Below, piece by piece: positions 34,427-45,252 of a DNA stretch of 64,000 nt (positions are counted from its first letter, which is position 1; each line of letters opens with the position of its first letter). This DNA comes from Cytidiella melzeri. Lineage: Eukaryota; Basidiomycota; Agaricomycetes; Polyporales; Irpicaceae. The stretch lies in contig JABYQR010000137.1 of NCBI GenBank assembly GCA_022592445.1, positions 1 through 64,000 on the forward strand. Direction: 5' to 3'. A program made the translations under genes and the position numbers. The notes under the pieces are model-generated. The model had not been told where the DNA came from. It searched no databases and was given only the letters and a program-made list of their open reading frames with translations.

Positions 34427-34908
34427 TTGAATACCCGCGGCAGCGGGAAACACTCGAAAGAACAAGCACGAGATATATTTAAGACTTCAACCTCAGGACA
34501 AAAGGAATGTGAGTTTAGGGTACAGTACGATAGTGATATAACTTACCTTCAACGTCGGGACGAAAGGAATGAAGTCCATCGATGCTGAAGGCAATGAGTT
34601 TCTATACGTAATCAGAGCAAACGGCGGGGACGAATAAGAATGTGGGAAAAGAGATGAAGACGTTTTACATAAGCTAATTGTCCAAAACTGGAAACTGTAT
34701 TCGTTGTAACCCATGGCTAGTCTCGAACCAGACGTTAAGGGAGAGCGCGGACATTGCTGATGCTCCTTCCTTGTTTGGAGCGCGGAGTTCGAAAAAGACA
34801 CAATGAACCGGTTTGCATGCCGGATTTGTTTGTCTTTTTGGAACTCCGCTTCCCAAATCCGGTATCGCAAACGGCTGGTTCCGAGACTAACCCATGGCCA
34901 GGGTTACA
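34427..34908 (-). repeat. 5' LTR of the chromovirus, containing a MITE
   Basis: Same sequence as 21266-21566 plus the 172-bp MITE and its 9-bp duplication. On the minus strand it starts TGTAACCCTGG and ends GGGTATTCAA; the terminal CA of the other copy is changed here. Flanked outside by CATAC (34909-34913). Confidence 0.9.
34718..34889. mobile_element. Foldback MITE in the chromovirus LTR
   Basis: 172 bp with terminal inverted repeats TAGTCTCGAACCAG / TAGTCTCGGAACCAG and a flanking duplication ACCCATGGC (34709-34717 and 34890-34898), while the other LTR has a single copy at the empty site. The interior is also palindromic (GCGGAGTTCGAAAAAGACA against TGTCTTTTTGGAACTCCGC), so the whole element can fold into one hairpin. 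No coding capacity. A duplication of 8-9 bp points to a hAT- or Mutator-type transposase acting in trans. Confidence 0.88.
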
Positions 34909-35174
34909 CATACTTCAGTAACCTAACGGAACTTTGATGATATGAGTAACATGTTAAGAGATTGATTATTGCGACATGTCACTCAAGTATAAATGTAGCA
35001 GTCTATACAATCTATGCCAGTGATCTTTTAGACACACACCGCTGCTGTTTGAACCTATAACTACTAACTCCCGATATTTCTGACGCAGACGAAAGCGCCC
35101 ATGCGTCGGGACCCACGTGGCCGTAATTTGAAGCCAATGCGTTCCGATTTTTACTATAAACCCTCTGCTGAACC

Positions 35175-36061
35175 ATGGCTCACCTCTTAAAGCAAAGAGC
35201 TATACAGGTTACAAAAAGTGGCACGCCAAAGTCTGGTGAGCAGTCTGCTTTGTTAGCTCTGAGCTATCCTCACCACTTGTACGCCTCGCAGACCTTTCGT
35301 ATACTCGTCACATACAACTTCACAACGTGCCCAAGTCTGCCTTGCCCGCGGATATCTGGAGACTGTGCTCGCGAGCGAAACTGGAGAACGTGGAGACCGG
35401 TGCGTTTCTTCTGTTCGCTGTACGTTCGCCGCCATTTTGGGTCGCTAAGTTCGTCTGTTGTGATCGGCACGCACAGTGGACATCGACTATCAATACCTTC
35501 GACCGACTGGCAGGGCGTGGCTCACGCTCACCGACCCCTCATACACGGAGCGCACCATGAGAAAGTTCCATGACGGGATCTACATTGGCGCATCGAGGTT
35601 GCAACCTTCAAAGGATGCTCGTCAAAGCGCAGAGTTCCTGACTCGCGCGCGGGGGGAAAGGGGGCGTATGCAGGCTGCGGGCAGAGGTGCGCTGGGTTCG
35701 GGGCCGTCGGCACGAGTGTCTGGGAACGAGAAGAATGTGGCCCTGTCAGGGTTCCCTGAATACACGCAGGTGGAGTGGGTCAAGGATTTCTTGAAGAGCT
35801 TCAAGCTTTCGAACACAGTCGGGAAAGAGGTGCTCAAGATGCCCATGTGAGCTGGTTCTACATCCTCCGATTGTTTTAGCGATATTGAGTGCGGTTCTCG
35901 ATAGGCTGACAAAAGAGTCGTTCAACTCGTGCACGAGGTTCTTGATACGACTCGCCTCGTCCTCTGAAGCTCATCGGTTGGTTCGCAAGCTGCATGAGAC
36001 AGATCACGAAGAAGCCAGCAAAGACAGAAAATGGAGGATCAAAGCACATATCATATATTAA
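35175..36061 (+). CDS. Two-RRM-fold RNA-binding protein
   Basis: Four exons. The first intron joins TPKS to DLSYTRHIQLHNVP (AAGTCTG|AC), the second ends at about 35478 (ENVET|VDIDY), and the last at about 35906 (KMP|MLTKES). Two RRM-like folds are visible: residues about 20-95 (HIQLHNVPKSALPADIWRLC…GRAWLTL…MRKFHDGIYIG) and about 150-235 (NVALSGFPEYTQVEWVKDFL…RFLIRLAS…KWRIKAHIIY). A basic, Gly/Arg-rich linker separates them. The basic N-terminus (MAHLLKQRAIQVTK) could be a mitochondrial presequence. I recognise the fold, not the individual gene. It lies about 260 bp from the transposon cluster's right edge. Confidence 0.72.
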
Positions 36062-36153
36062 GATACTACTTCCTACGTTGGACACCCACTGCTGGAGCAT
36101 AAACTATCCGAATAATCATAATCTTAGTCCTTTTGCAATCGAAACGACGTGGT

Positions 36154-37131
36154 CTACATCCGCTCAGCGTCTTGATCGGGTTCGTCCAAACGTGCTCGTG
36201 TGGCCTGAAGCTATATGTCAGCCCATGACACCAAACAAGACGATGCCAATGTACGCACCATCCTGTCATGGTCGGCCTCGTCGTCTGGTGACCGCGCACG
36301 CTTGAGCTTCTTGTCTGCTGTCTCGGTGGCCTTCCAGTCTTCACCTCCGCCAGCCACCGCTCCAGGACCCGTTTCTGCGTCCATGTACCGCTCCTCTACC
36401 TCTCTCCTCCTCTCGATTTCTGCTCTCTGCGCCTGCGCGCCCCAGCCGCCGCGTCCTGGATCGTAGTCAGACCTATGTTCGTCTCTTACCTACAAAACAA
36501 GACACGTTTGAGCACGAATGCGAGTTTGAGACTAGGGGAAGAGACGTGTCACGAACCTGTCCTCCACTTTTCCCTCGACCGAACTGCCGTCCCTCGCGAT
36601 ACCCCAAGTCCAGATCACATCGAATGATGCGCTCGTCGAGTTTCGTCCCGCTGATATATCGTAGACAGGCCTGTGCCTCTGCGTGTGTATAATACTCAAC
36701 AAAACAAAACCCACACGGTGTTCTAAACAACGTTCGTTCATGCCCTTGTCAGCCTACACATGCAATCGTCCCACCCGTCGTAAAAGAAAGAAAGACAGGA
36801 ATTAGACGGCAAAGTTGGGTTGACTTGCCTCGAGTTGCGGTCTAGTCCCATGATAATGCGCTTGATACCGCCACCTTCTTCCGGAGTCGCGCATTTCGAG
36901 AACAGCTCGTATATTTGCTCTTCTGTCGTGAAGAAACTCAGGTTACCAATCTACGTATGCATCACTATGGTGTTAGCTATCTGAATTGAGGTAGAGGTTG
37001 GTGGTAAACATGTGACGCACATACAACGTCGTCGACTTTGCCAGCAAGTCATTCTGCTTCTGCTTGTCGATCCTGGCTTGGGAGTCTTTGTAGTTAGAGG
37101 GTTGGTCAAGAGGGGGTACGACGTGTGCCAT
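36154..37131 (-). CDS. cbc2: Nuclear cap-binding protein subunit 2 (CBP20)
   Basis: Five exons give about 230 residues. The N-terminus contains [13 protein letters not shown] and [22 protein letters not shown], the CBP20 N-terminal extension plus RNP2. RNP1 is [10 protein letters not shown] and the RRM ends [21 protein letters not shown], the family's hallmark cap-contacting tail, followed by [20 protein letters not shown]. The Tyr residues that stack on the m7G cap are in these segments. With CBP80 it binds the 5' cap of nuclear transcripts and promotes splicing and export. The tail is basic with [13 protein letters not shown]. One intron has a GC donor (TCGAG|gcaagt, near 36828). The last exon encodes [16 protein letters not shown]. 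Confidence 0.92.
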
Positions 37132-37573
37132 GTTCTTTCTCTGAGTTACTAGTGTACGGCACTGCTGCTTCTTGGCTCGTTGCTTCTCGGATGCGAAAAT
37201 TAGAGATGGTATAGCAGTTTCCACCAGTGGTTGGTGAGAGACCGTGGTGGTGTTTGAGCGCTTGTAAATGCCCACTGCTCAGTTCCCATTTTGGTAGGTG
37301 TCGTGGAACGCAGCAGGTACCGAGAGAAAGGCGGACACACAACACCCATCAGTGGATCCGATGCGATTACAATATAGGTACACGGGCTTAAAGTTGGCCA
37401 GTAACGGAATACAATACACCAACTGCAAACTCAAGCCGCTCGCCGCCTTGCTCTGTCTGCACACGTCTGCTGTAACAAACCTGTCACGATAAGTAGCAGT
37501 ATAGTAAGGACAGTCAGTACGCCCACCTCTGCGTCCATTTCGTCAAAATTACCTCTGCACCATCTCCACAACC
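37132..37573. other. Intergenic region
   Basis: Promoter and 5' UTR of the CBP20 gene and the 3' flank of the Cys/His protein gene, both on the minus strand. No gene seen. Confidence 0.4.
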
Positions 37574-38174
37574 TCACCCTCGCCCATTAACACCATGATT
37601 TCCATCGCCACCCTCCTTCAGTGCTCCCTCAGACTTGATTTCGCCGGGTAGAACCTTAAGCTCCTTCACCTTTGCACACAAATCAGCCCTCTTCCTCGTC
37701 GCAGGCGCACGCTTAGATAAGGGCACGCGGTCGCTAGGCCCAAGTGTGGCCGGCCACTTGGGGCTGTTGGCCGTGGCGGTAAGCATCTCGAGATGTCTAG
37801 GTGTGTTGCAGTGGCGGACGACTGTCTCGCGGTCCTGCATGAGCATCATCGCGCAGCCCATACAGTACCAACATTTTAACGGGAGGGTGTACTCTTTCGC
37901 GAGTGTTTCGTGGCTGAGATGACATCCGTTCTTGTCGGTTTTCAGGTGATCAATCTGTGTGCAGGGTTGGGTACGGCGTTAGATGCGACGGGGCGAGTAA
38001 GCATGCACGTACATCGCTTCACTCGCTCACGTGTTTCTCCCAGAATTGCCACTCGCTCAGATTGAACCAGCCCCAAGCCGGGTCTGGCTGAGGCATGAGT
38101 CTGACGCACTTCTTGTTCAGAGGACGGCCTGTTGCCTTGTTGATATACACATGGTCTCGTGGCGGTGTAGACAT
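37574..38174 (-). CDS. Small Cys/His (zinc-finger-like) protein, unknown
   Basis: Two exons; the intron (about 38027-37955) joins WQFWEKH to IDHLKTDKNG. The product of about 175 residues starts MSTPPRDHVYINKATGRP. Possible metal ligands are C-x-H in GCHLSH and CWYCMGC followed by RHCNTPRH, resembling a C2H2 or BED-like finger that binds nucleic acid. The C-terminal third is Lys/Glu-rich (KELKVLPGEIKSEG). I recognise no named family. Further upstream exons cannot be excluded: minus-strand open sequence continues to 38541 in another frame and another frame opens at 38714, but neither splices clearly to this gene. Confidence 0.5.
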
Positions 38175-39303
38175 GGTGCAGGCAGTATGGCTGGTGCGAG
38201 GCTGTAGACCGAGTCAAGGCAGGTAGGGGGAGAAGATCGGATGGTTGCTTGACTGCGTACTGTGCCTTTAATACATCGTAGAGCAGATCATGCCACAGGT
38301 AAGACTTATGAGGCAAAAGTAGGCGGGACAAATTCCGGGCTTGTTCAAGGAGCCAAGGGCCAAGGCGTTGTGCAAAATATTTGGGAAGCCGACAGGGCCA
38401 GCCACTAACCCTTGAACGGGCTGGCGATACGCTAGCAGAGAAAGGCATGCAAATCGTGATCAGCGTCACGGTTATTTCCCGAATGCAGGCCAAGGTAGGG
38501 CCAGTGGACGAGGTGTCGCCGTGGTCACTTTGATCTGGCATGAGCCAAAGCAGCCCAAGTCATGCACACGAACCTCATTGTTCCTCCGACGGCAGTGGGT
38601 ACAGCCTGCGACACTGGCACCTCTATTGCCGTGGAAATCGTGCGCCCTTCCTTTGGTGGTGATATCCCATTTGTTCCGGAGTATCGAGCGCATTTTTGAG
38701 GTTTCAGAAGTCAACAGAGGAGGGTCGTACGTCCACCTCTGTTACTCATTGGTGTCCGGACAAGGTACAGGTTTGGACACGCTTGACTTGCGCGTTGCAG
38801 CTCCATCGTCCATAGCATGAGAGTCGGCAGTCGCAGGCATGCGTGGAGCGTGCACTCTCGCGCGTGGACCATGACGAGAGTGCGAGTTGCAAGTTGCAAC
38901 AGACCGGTGCCAGTGCTACCATCATACCGTTACCACTATGCCGAGTTCTCCCTGCCGTTATCCCTGTGTGCCCGTGGCATGCGCTGTCGCTGTTCGCGCA
39001 ATCCTTTGCAGCGAAAAGAGCTCACCTCTGCACACCGCGCTGCAAGTTGGTGCCCACAATAATTTCGGTGAAACCTGAGCTCTGCAGAGAGGCGAGTTTC
39101 ATTAATGGTGGTGGTGGTAGGGAGCGAAGCCATAAATAGCACCGCCATGGCATCATAGGCATCATCGCTGGTGATCCAAGATCTATCAGGCCTCCTGCTC
39201 AGTACAGCCCACATCCATCACTTGTGTCCTCGATGCCCTCTTTCTCACTACTTAAACCACAACCACCACCATCCCTTCTCACCATACAACGACGCCGGCG
39301 ACC
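38175..39303. other. Intergenic region without a clear gene
   Basis: Divergent interval of 1.1 kb. Minus-strand open frames at 38472-38714 (with GCTHCRRRNNEVRVHD) and 37942-38541 have no family resemblance and no convincing splice links. A TATA-like CATAAATAGC at about 39130 lies upstream of the aminotransferase. Confidence 0.4.
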
Positions 39304-41491
39304 ATGAATTCCCAGTTCACGCCTACACCATCCGGCAGATCCACTCCCATCAACTTCAAGGACTTTGTGAGTCTACTTTGTACCAACCCGCTCAAGCAGC
39401 TCGCATCTATGCTCGCTTTCGCATGGGACTCAATAGTGCACACACACACGAATATACCGCTGACTGAACAGTCTCTACTACTGCAGGTCAACGATGCCAT
39501 GAAGCAGTTCAAGAACGAACACGAGTCCGAGGCGCATCAGGTGAGTCTCCCCCGTCGTCCTGACATGAAATCATATGTGCTGATCAAGCTCCAAGATCTT
39601 CCGTGAGCAGGCTGGTCACAAGGCCAGAGGTGGTCTCGTTCCCCAGACCACCAACCCGGTGAGTTCACTGATGTGACTTTGAAGACCGCATTCCTTACCT
39701 CGTGCGCACAGGATGAGGAGACCGTTCCCGGTATCGAACACCCGGGTAGCACAGGTGTCATTTACTGCTCAGATCGTGCCATGGCGAACGGCTTTAGCTA
39801 CGCGTCCTCACACGAATGGTCCAACTTGGGACAGGGCGCTCCAGAGGTTGGTGACATCCCGGGCGCACCTCCGCGTCTTACGAGCATCCCCTTGCCGACC
39901 GATTCCCTCGAATACGCGCCAACGACGGGTGTCAAAGGTGCGAATCTCCTGGCCTGTCAAAAATTATTCTGACCTGCATATACAGACCTTCGGGAGGCCG
40001 TCGCCCACCTGTACAACACCACCTACCGTCAGGGTAAGCGGAGCCAGTATACGTACGAGAATGTATGTATCGTTCCCGGTGGCCGTGCCGGTTTGTCGCG
40101 GATCGCTGCCGTCGTTGGAGATGTCTACTGCGTGCGTACAATTATATGCAGCAAAAAGTGGAGCAGCATCTATCTGACATTTGCATCAGTCGTACCAAAT
40201 TCCCGATTATACTGCCTACGATCAAATGCTAGGTGCCTTCAAAAGATTGGTTCCTGTGCCGACTTCGTGAGTGCGCTGTTCGTAGTGAGGTGAGGACAAT
40301 TTATTAATTTTTGCTTCCATATTCGGAACAGTTTGGAGGCAGAGGTATGTCATCCGCGTTGAACATATTTGAGTGCTTCTCTAAGCTTGATCTTTTAGAG
40401 TAAATACCGCTTAGACTTGGACCAACTCCGCAAGGATATCCGTATTCAAGGCCTCGAGGTCGTCCTCATGTCCAACCCTCGTAATCCCACTGGCCAAGTG
40501 GTCCGAGGCGAAGAATTGAAGGAACTTGTGCAGCTCTCTAGGGAGAGTGGCACTACTTTGATCCTTGACGAGGTGTGTGTCTTTCGGGCTATCTCCCGAG
40601 CCTGTTTTCTGACATCGCACCCTAACTGCAGTTCTACTCGTGGTACATCTATCCTGAAAATGAGGCCGAGTTTGGACAGTCTGTTTCTTCTGCTGAGTAC
40701 ATCGACGACGTCAATGACGATTCCGTCGTCATTGTGGATGGACTGACCAAGGTGAATTTTTCGTTCATAACAATACATGAAACGTCGTCTGACAGGCAAC
40801 GCATAGAACTGGCGTCTTCCTGGCTTCCGTGTCTGCTGGGTGCTCGGACCGAAAAACTTGATCACCGCTCTATCGCAATCTGGATCCTTCCTCGACGGTG
40901 GTGCTAACCATCCGTGAGTCGTCTCTCCTTCCTTTTATGAGGCCAACAGCTCATTTGGGACGATTAGCCTGCAACTCGCGGCGATTCCGCTGCTGGAGCC
41001 CGAGCACGTTCACGCCGAGAAGGTTGCGCTGCAGAAGCACTTCAAGCACAAGCGTGACCACGTTCTCAAACGTCTCGCTCGTCTCGGCTTGAAGGTGTCT
41101 GTACCCCCGCAGGCGACCTTCTACATCTGGCTCAACCTCGAGCACCTGCCCGCTCCCTTGAACAATGGCCTCGTGAGTACAGGAGCTTCCCACCCCCTCT
41201 CTCGCGACACTGATCTTTGGTTCCTTGCAGACCTTTTTCGAGGAGCTTCTGAAGGAGAAGTGTATCGGTGTCCCTGGAATCTTCTTTGACATCAACCCAT
41301 CGCACCGCCGCAACCTGTTCTCGTCGCCCTGCCACCACTTTATCCGTCTCTCGTTCGGTCCACCCATCGAGGCGCTCGATATGGGTGTCGACGCCATCGC
41401 GCGCGTGCTCAAGAGAGCCAAGAAGGAAGGCATGCACGCGTTTGGACACAGCTACAAGAAGAGCCTGGATGGATCTGGCGACCACGTCTGA
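39304..41491 (+). CDS. PLP-dependent class I/II aminotransferase
   Basis: About eleven exons give roughly 480-500 residues. PLP-fold landmarks: CIVPGGRAGLSRIA (phosphate-binding region), VVLMSNPRNPTGQVV (the NPRNPTG signature), TTLILDEFYSWY (the Asp that pairs with the PLP ring nitrogen), VDGLTKNWRLPGFRVCW with the Schiff-base Lys, and a C-terminal FIRLSFGPP with the Arg that binds substrate carboxylate. The architecture fits fungal kynurenine/aromatic or TdiD-like aminotransferases. No targeting peptide, so cytosolic. The start sits 60 codons before PGSTGVIYCSDRA after two short exons (MNSQFTPTPSGRS). Its substrate cannot be told from sequence alone. Confidence 0.88.
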
Positions 41492-42336
41492 GTGTGAGTC
41501 TTGTTTGGACGGATGAACCAGCGAATGGCCAATAGCATCCCTCGGATCTCGGACTTTTTGGAAAGCGGAAAGAACATTCTGACGTTAGAAATTACAAGAC
41601 AAGGAGAATCACACCAGAAGTGACTCGCGGCAGACGGGTGTTGGATCGATTTCTTTCGTGTGTGGTTATTTATGCATTGTAGGAATGGAAGGCGTGGAGT
41701 GAATGTATGTACACGTAGCTACAGTAGTTGTTCGCGGTGTGTTATACGATAAATAAGATTGGCCTGGATTTCGTTCAAGCTGGACTGTCGTCTGTCAAGA
41801 CGTCGACTGTCTGTCTCAGTGACGACTTGACCGCAGCTGAAGCCTTTATGGCAGACATGTGATGGTTCTGAACTCTTGACATGGACTGTTGTGAGGTCGT
41901 CAATCTTTCAAACCTGCTCCGAGTGCGGACGAGGCCTCAACCCCAGTGAGAACCCGATATTCCGGAATCGAGCCTACTAGGGGTTACTCGCGGAACGTTA
42001 GTGGGCATTGGGGAGTAATCTAATCTACTCTTTTTTTGAGCGCCTCCGCTTCAATTTGTACCCTTTCAACCTTCTACAATGTACGCTGCTCGAAGCCTAC
42101 CACATCTTTTCCCTACCCTTTCGACCGAGCTTCCCTGACCTTGCAAGAGATTTTTTCGAGCACCCGAGCACTTTTGCGGCGCTACACAGAGGTAACGTAT
42201 TTCGCACTTTGTGCATTGCCACCCCCACCCACCTCTCTTCCCAACCACATCTCGCTGGTCCAGTGAGTATACTTCAACAATTTGAGCTTCGTCTAACTGT
42301 CTTCAACCTCAGTGATTGGTGACCATTGTGCATAAG
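41492..42336. other. Intergenic region
   Basis: 3' flank of the aminotransferase and upstream sequence of the possible small gene at 42337. An open stretch at 42020-42190 (SLPFRPSFPDLARDFFEHP) ends at a good donor (AGAG|gtaacg) but cannot be connected to a start codon. Nothing else seen. Confidence 0.35.
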
Positions 42337-42846
42337 ATGGCAACACGGAGATGGATCCGAAATAGCTGTGTCAGACGAGGCGATTGGATCAGCCATACTT
42401 ATGTGAGTAAGTTAACGTTATGACTTATATGCGCTTGATCTATTGCCATATCTTTAACAGATAACGAGTTCACTAGCTACGGTAAAGGTAAATCACAGGA
42501 GCGTTGTCTACTGCTCATAGCACTGCCTTGTAGGGACCAGAAGGCGAGAATGGTGAGTGTACAGCTCGCATACAGAGGGTTATGCTGACATGCCAGTGTT
42601 TTCGCTGAACAGATCTCCGTACAAAAAGCAATACCAATGTGCGGCCAGTGGTAAGCATGACACACACACAGCAACTTTGCGAAGCTAACCCAGTCTATAC
42701 AAACAGCCGGGTCGCACGCGGTTTGGGCAGAACGCGCAAGATTGAATGGACGCAGCTATGTTCAAGTTGCAACTGGCCGCGCCGGAGGGATCGAATGTGT
42801 GCTAATGCATTCGATTCGGGAGGTGGGGTACGAGAAAAATAGTTGA
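42337..42846 (+). CDS. Possible small multi-exon gene, unknown
   Basis: Five short exons separated by canonical introns of 44-60 bp can be joined in one frame from ATG 42337 to TGA 42846, about 97 residues (MATRRWIRNS… to …EVGYEKNS). Junctions are CATACTTAT|gtgagt, GCTACG|gtaaag, GAGAATG|gtgagt and CCAGTG|gtaagc; each acceptor is a CAG or TAG. The donors are unusually good for chance, but the exons are tiny, there is no recognisable domain and the composition is basic. It may be a genuine micro-gene, the tail of a longer gene whose first exon lies near 42080-42190, or coincidence. Confidence 0.3.
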
Positions 42847-43780
42847 TCACGGTAGAGTACCAGCTATTACAGACTAAGGCTGCCTCGAGTGTTGTATAAT
42901 AGAGACGATTGGGCTCGATTCATATAAAAAGAACACCTTCAGCGATCTATCTGCATCGAGTGCGACATATTAATATCTGCTGGGTACAAGATTGCATTCG
43001 GTTTCTCACTATTGCTCTCGTTTCAAATGTTATGGCTTAGAAATTCAGTATCAGTCGGTAGAACGAACTCGAATATCTCGAGTATGTCCGTTTATGTCCG
43101 ATTCTGGAAGAGTGGGTTTTCACTGGGCCTCAACCAAGAAGGGCAGTACGGCCGGGGACACTCAGGGCTCATCGCATGTGTCCTTTCTCTGGCGACGATC
43201 TGATATCGATATAGATTAGATAACATTTCGTGTATACTATCATCCGTAACCATATCATACGATCCATTATTTTTAGATGCATGACTAAGCCCTTGTGTTA
43301 TTATTTCTAGTTTTAGTTTTCCAATCTTCTACTTTTCCAATCTTCTACTTTTCCAATCTTCTACTTTTCCAATCATCTACTTTTCCAATCTTCTACTCAA
43401 CTCATCCATTCAGTGGTTGTTTCCTTCTCACCATGACAAGGTAGGTTCGCAAGTCTTGGTCTGTAATCATTGGTCCATGGTGCAAGTATTCCCACAGATG
43501 TGTGCTTGGGTTCACCTACAGTGAACGCCCGTTCTACTCCGCCTCGGAGACTGGTGAGAATGAGGAAGGCTTCTTCGTAGTACCACGGCGTCTCGCTGGG
43601 CGTGCACGATAGGCACGGAGATGTATATAAACCCATCTGCAGAGGCAGACGAATTTGAGTCAGAGCAACATAATCTACAGTGAGCACCGAGCAGACTCCT
43701 CCCATCGTTTGTCCTCAACCCTGTCTCATAGTACAGTACTGTGATACCTCTGTTTCTTAGCACCGGCAGTGACACAATCA
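42847..43780. other. Promoter-side region of the first arginase
   Basis: No gene. It holds a 16-bp tandem repeat (separate entry) and a TATATAA at 43624-43630, about 150 bp before the arginase ATG; the UTR may contain a small intron. Confidence 0.45.
43317..43396. repeat. 16-bp tandem repeat, five copies
   Basis: TTTTCCAATCTTCTAC repeated five times head to tail; the fourth copy has CATCTAC in place of CTTCTAC. It lies about 385 bp upstream of the first arginase start. Confidence 0.97.
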
Positions 43781-45252
43781 TGTCCGCATCAAACATGGCC
43801 ACGCGCGAGGAGGCGTTCGTCAGTCGGTTCATCCAGGAGCCCAAGAGTCTCGCGGTGAGTGACAAACGCAGCGCTCACTGTGCACGCTGCATCTGACGGT
43901 TGCTCTACTGTCCATGAATGCAGATCGTTAGTTGTGGTTTCCGGTGCGTTACGTTTTATTCGAACCTCCCTAATTTATTTATGGGACGGATGTTGCAGAG
44001 GAGGCCAAGTACGTTCCCACCGTACACTCATATTACACACACCAGACTCATATTCCATGACCTCATAATAACTAAGGACAAGGAGGGCGTTGACGAAGGC
44101 CCCGCCCACATCCTCGCAGCCGAACTTGACAAACAACTCCAAGCTCTCGGCTGGAACGTCAATTTCGATGGACACCACCAGTTTGAAGACATTGCTGCAT
44201 CCATCACCAGTGACCCCAACATTGGGATACTCAAGAACCCGCGCCTGGTTTCCAAGGTCTGCCAGAAAGTCGCAGAGATGGTGGGTGGGCATGCGAAGAA
44301 GGGTATGTTGCCTGTGACGCTTGGGGGTGACCATTCCTTGGTGCGTTTTCTTAATTATGGCAAGGCTAGGTTATGAGGGGGGTAACTGACAGGCGTTTCG
44401 GACAAGTAGGCGATGGGGACCATCTCTGGGACGTTAGAGTAAGCTCTGAACGCGCTCACTCTAGCGAAAATCATTCATCTCATCTTTCTTTGCTATCACA
44501 GACAATACCCAGACGCATGCGTCATCTGGGTCGACGCACACGCCGACATCAACACCGCGCTCACGACCGACACAGGCAACATCCACGGCATGCCCGTCTC
44601 CTTCCTCCTTGGCCTCGGCCCTGCCATCTCTGAATTCTCTTGGATCAAACCCGTTCTCAAACCGAACCACATCGTCTACATCGGCCTCCGCGACGTCGAC
44701 GCCGGAGAGAAACGAATCTTGAAGGAGAACGGCATCAAGGCGTTTTCGATGCACGAGGTGGACAGGTACGGGATCGGTCACGTCGTCGAAATGGCGCTGG
44801 ACCATGTGAACCCGGGGAGGGACCGTCCGATTCACCTGAGCTTTGATGTCGACGCGTTGGATCCAAGCGTGGCACCGTCGACGGGGACTCCGGTGAGCCT
44901 GTGTTTTTGTGTTTCGCAGGGAGCGATCTTGAGGTCTGCTCTTTGTAGGTTCGTGGAGGTCTCTCATTCAGAGAAGGACATTACCTCTGCGAGGCTATAT
45001 ATGAGACTGGGTGTCTCGTCGCCCTCGACATCATGGTGCGTCTGAGTTTGCTGTTGTCCACCAGCCTGTTGTGTGCTCAACCTTCACAGGAGGTCAATCC
45101 GAGATTGGCGAGTAAAAAGGAAGTGGAACAGACGATTGCCATTGGGTGTTCGTTGGCGCGTTCAGCGTTAGGTAAGGGCCGCTCCCTGCATGCCCCCTCC
45201 CTTTCTCTTACCAACTAGTTTTGCTTCGCAAACAGGCGAAACCCTTCTGTAA
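43781..45252 (+). CDS. car1: Arginase (copy 1)
   Basis: About eight exons encode an arginase of about 320 residues. The binuclear manganese ligands are in [19 protein letters not shown] and [18 protein letters not shown]; the C-terminal [21 protein letters not shown] and DIMEVNP are family signatures. It hydrolyses arginine to ornithine and urea in the cytosol, feeding nitrogen catabolism and proline or polyamine synthesis. Exon 1 starts [18 protein letters not shown]. The glycine-rich N-terminal motif reads IVSCGFRGGQ, less canonical than in copy 2 (IVGCPFSGGQ). The small last exon encodes GETLL. Bases 44323-44807 are identical to copy 2, introns included, while both ends differ, so the copies are paralogues homogenised in the middle. 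A TATA box lies at 43624. Confidence 0.93.
44323..44807 (+). repeat. Identical tract shared by the two arginases (copy 1)
   Basis: 485 bp identical by eye to 46539-47023, spanning two introns and the exons between them. Sequence on both sides differs at many positions, including the introns, which indicates recent gene conversion rather than a very recent duplication. Confidence 0.92.

Larger units (their letters stand above)
21261..34913. mobile_element. Nested transposon cluster (chromovirus host with copia, solo LTR, TIR element and MITE inside)
   Basis: The outermost element is a minus-strand chromovirus bounded by 5-bp duplications CATAC at 21261-21265 and 34909-34913. A copia element sits inside its integrase, flanked by TAACC at 22667-22671 and 30137-30141. 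Inside the copia is a solo LTR flanked by GATGG at 27401-27405 and 28069-28073. Its 3' LTR holds a TIR element (28618-30051), and the chromovirus right LTR holds a small MITE (34718-34889). Subtracting the inserts leaves about 6.0 kb for the chromovirus and about 5.4 kb for the copia, normal sizes for both. Confidence 0.92.

Noticed and set aside
37942..38541. 199-residue minus-strand open frame
   Set aside because: It overlaps the two-exon Cys/His gene in another frame, which has better splice sites and a metal-ligand pattern.
44373..44633. Arg/His-rich 86-residue frame, repeated identically at 46589-46849
   Set aside because: Alternate frame of the identical arginase tract; the real frame carries the metal-binding motifs.
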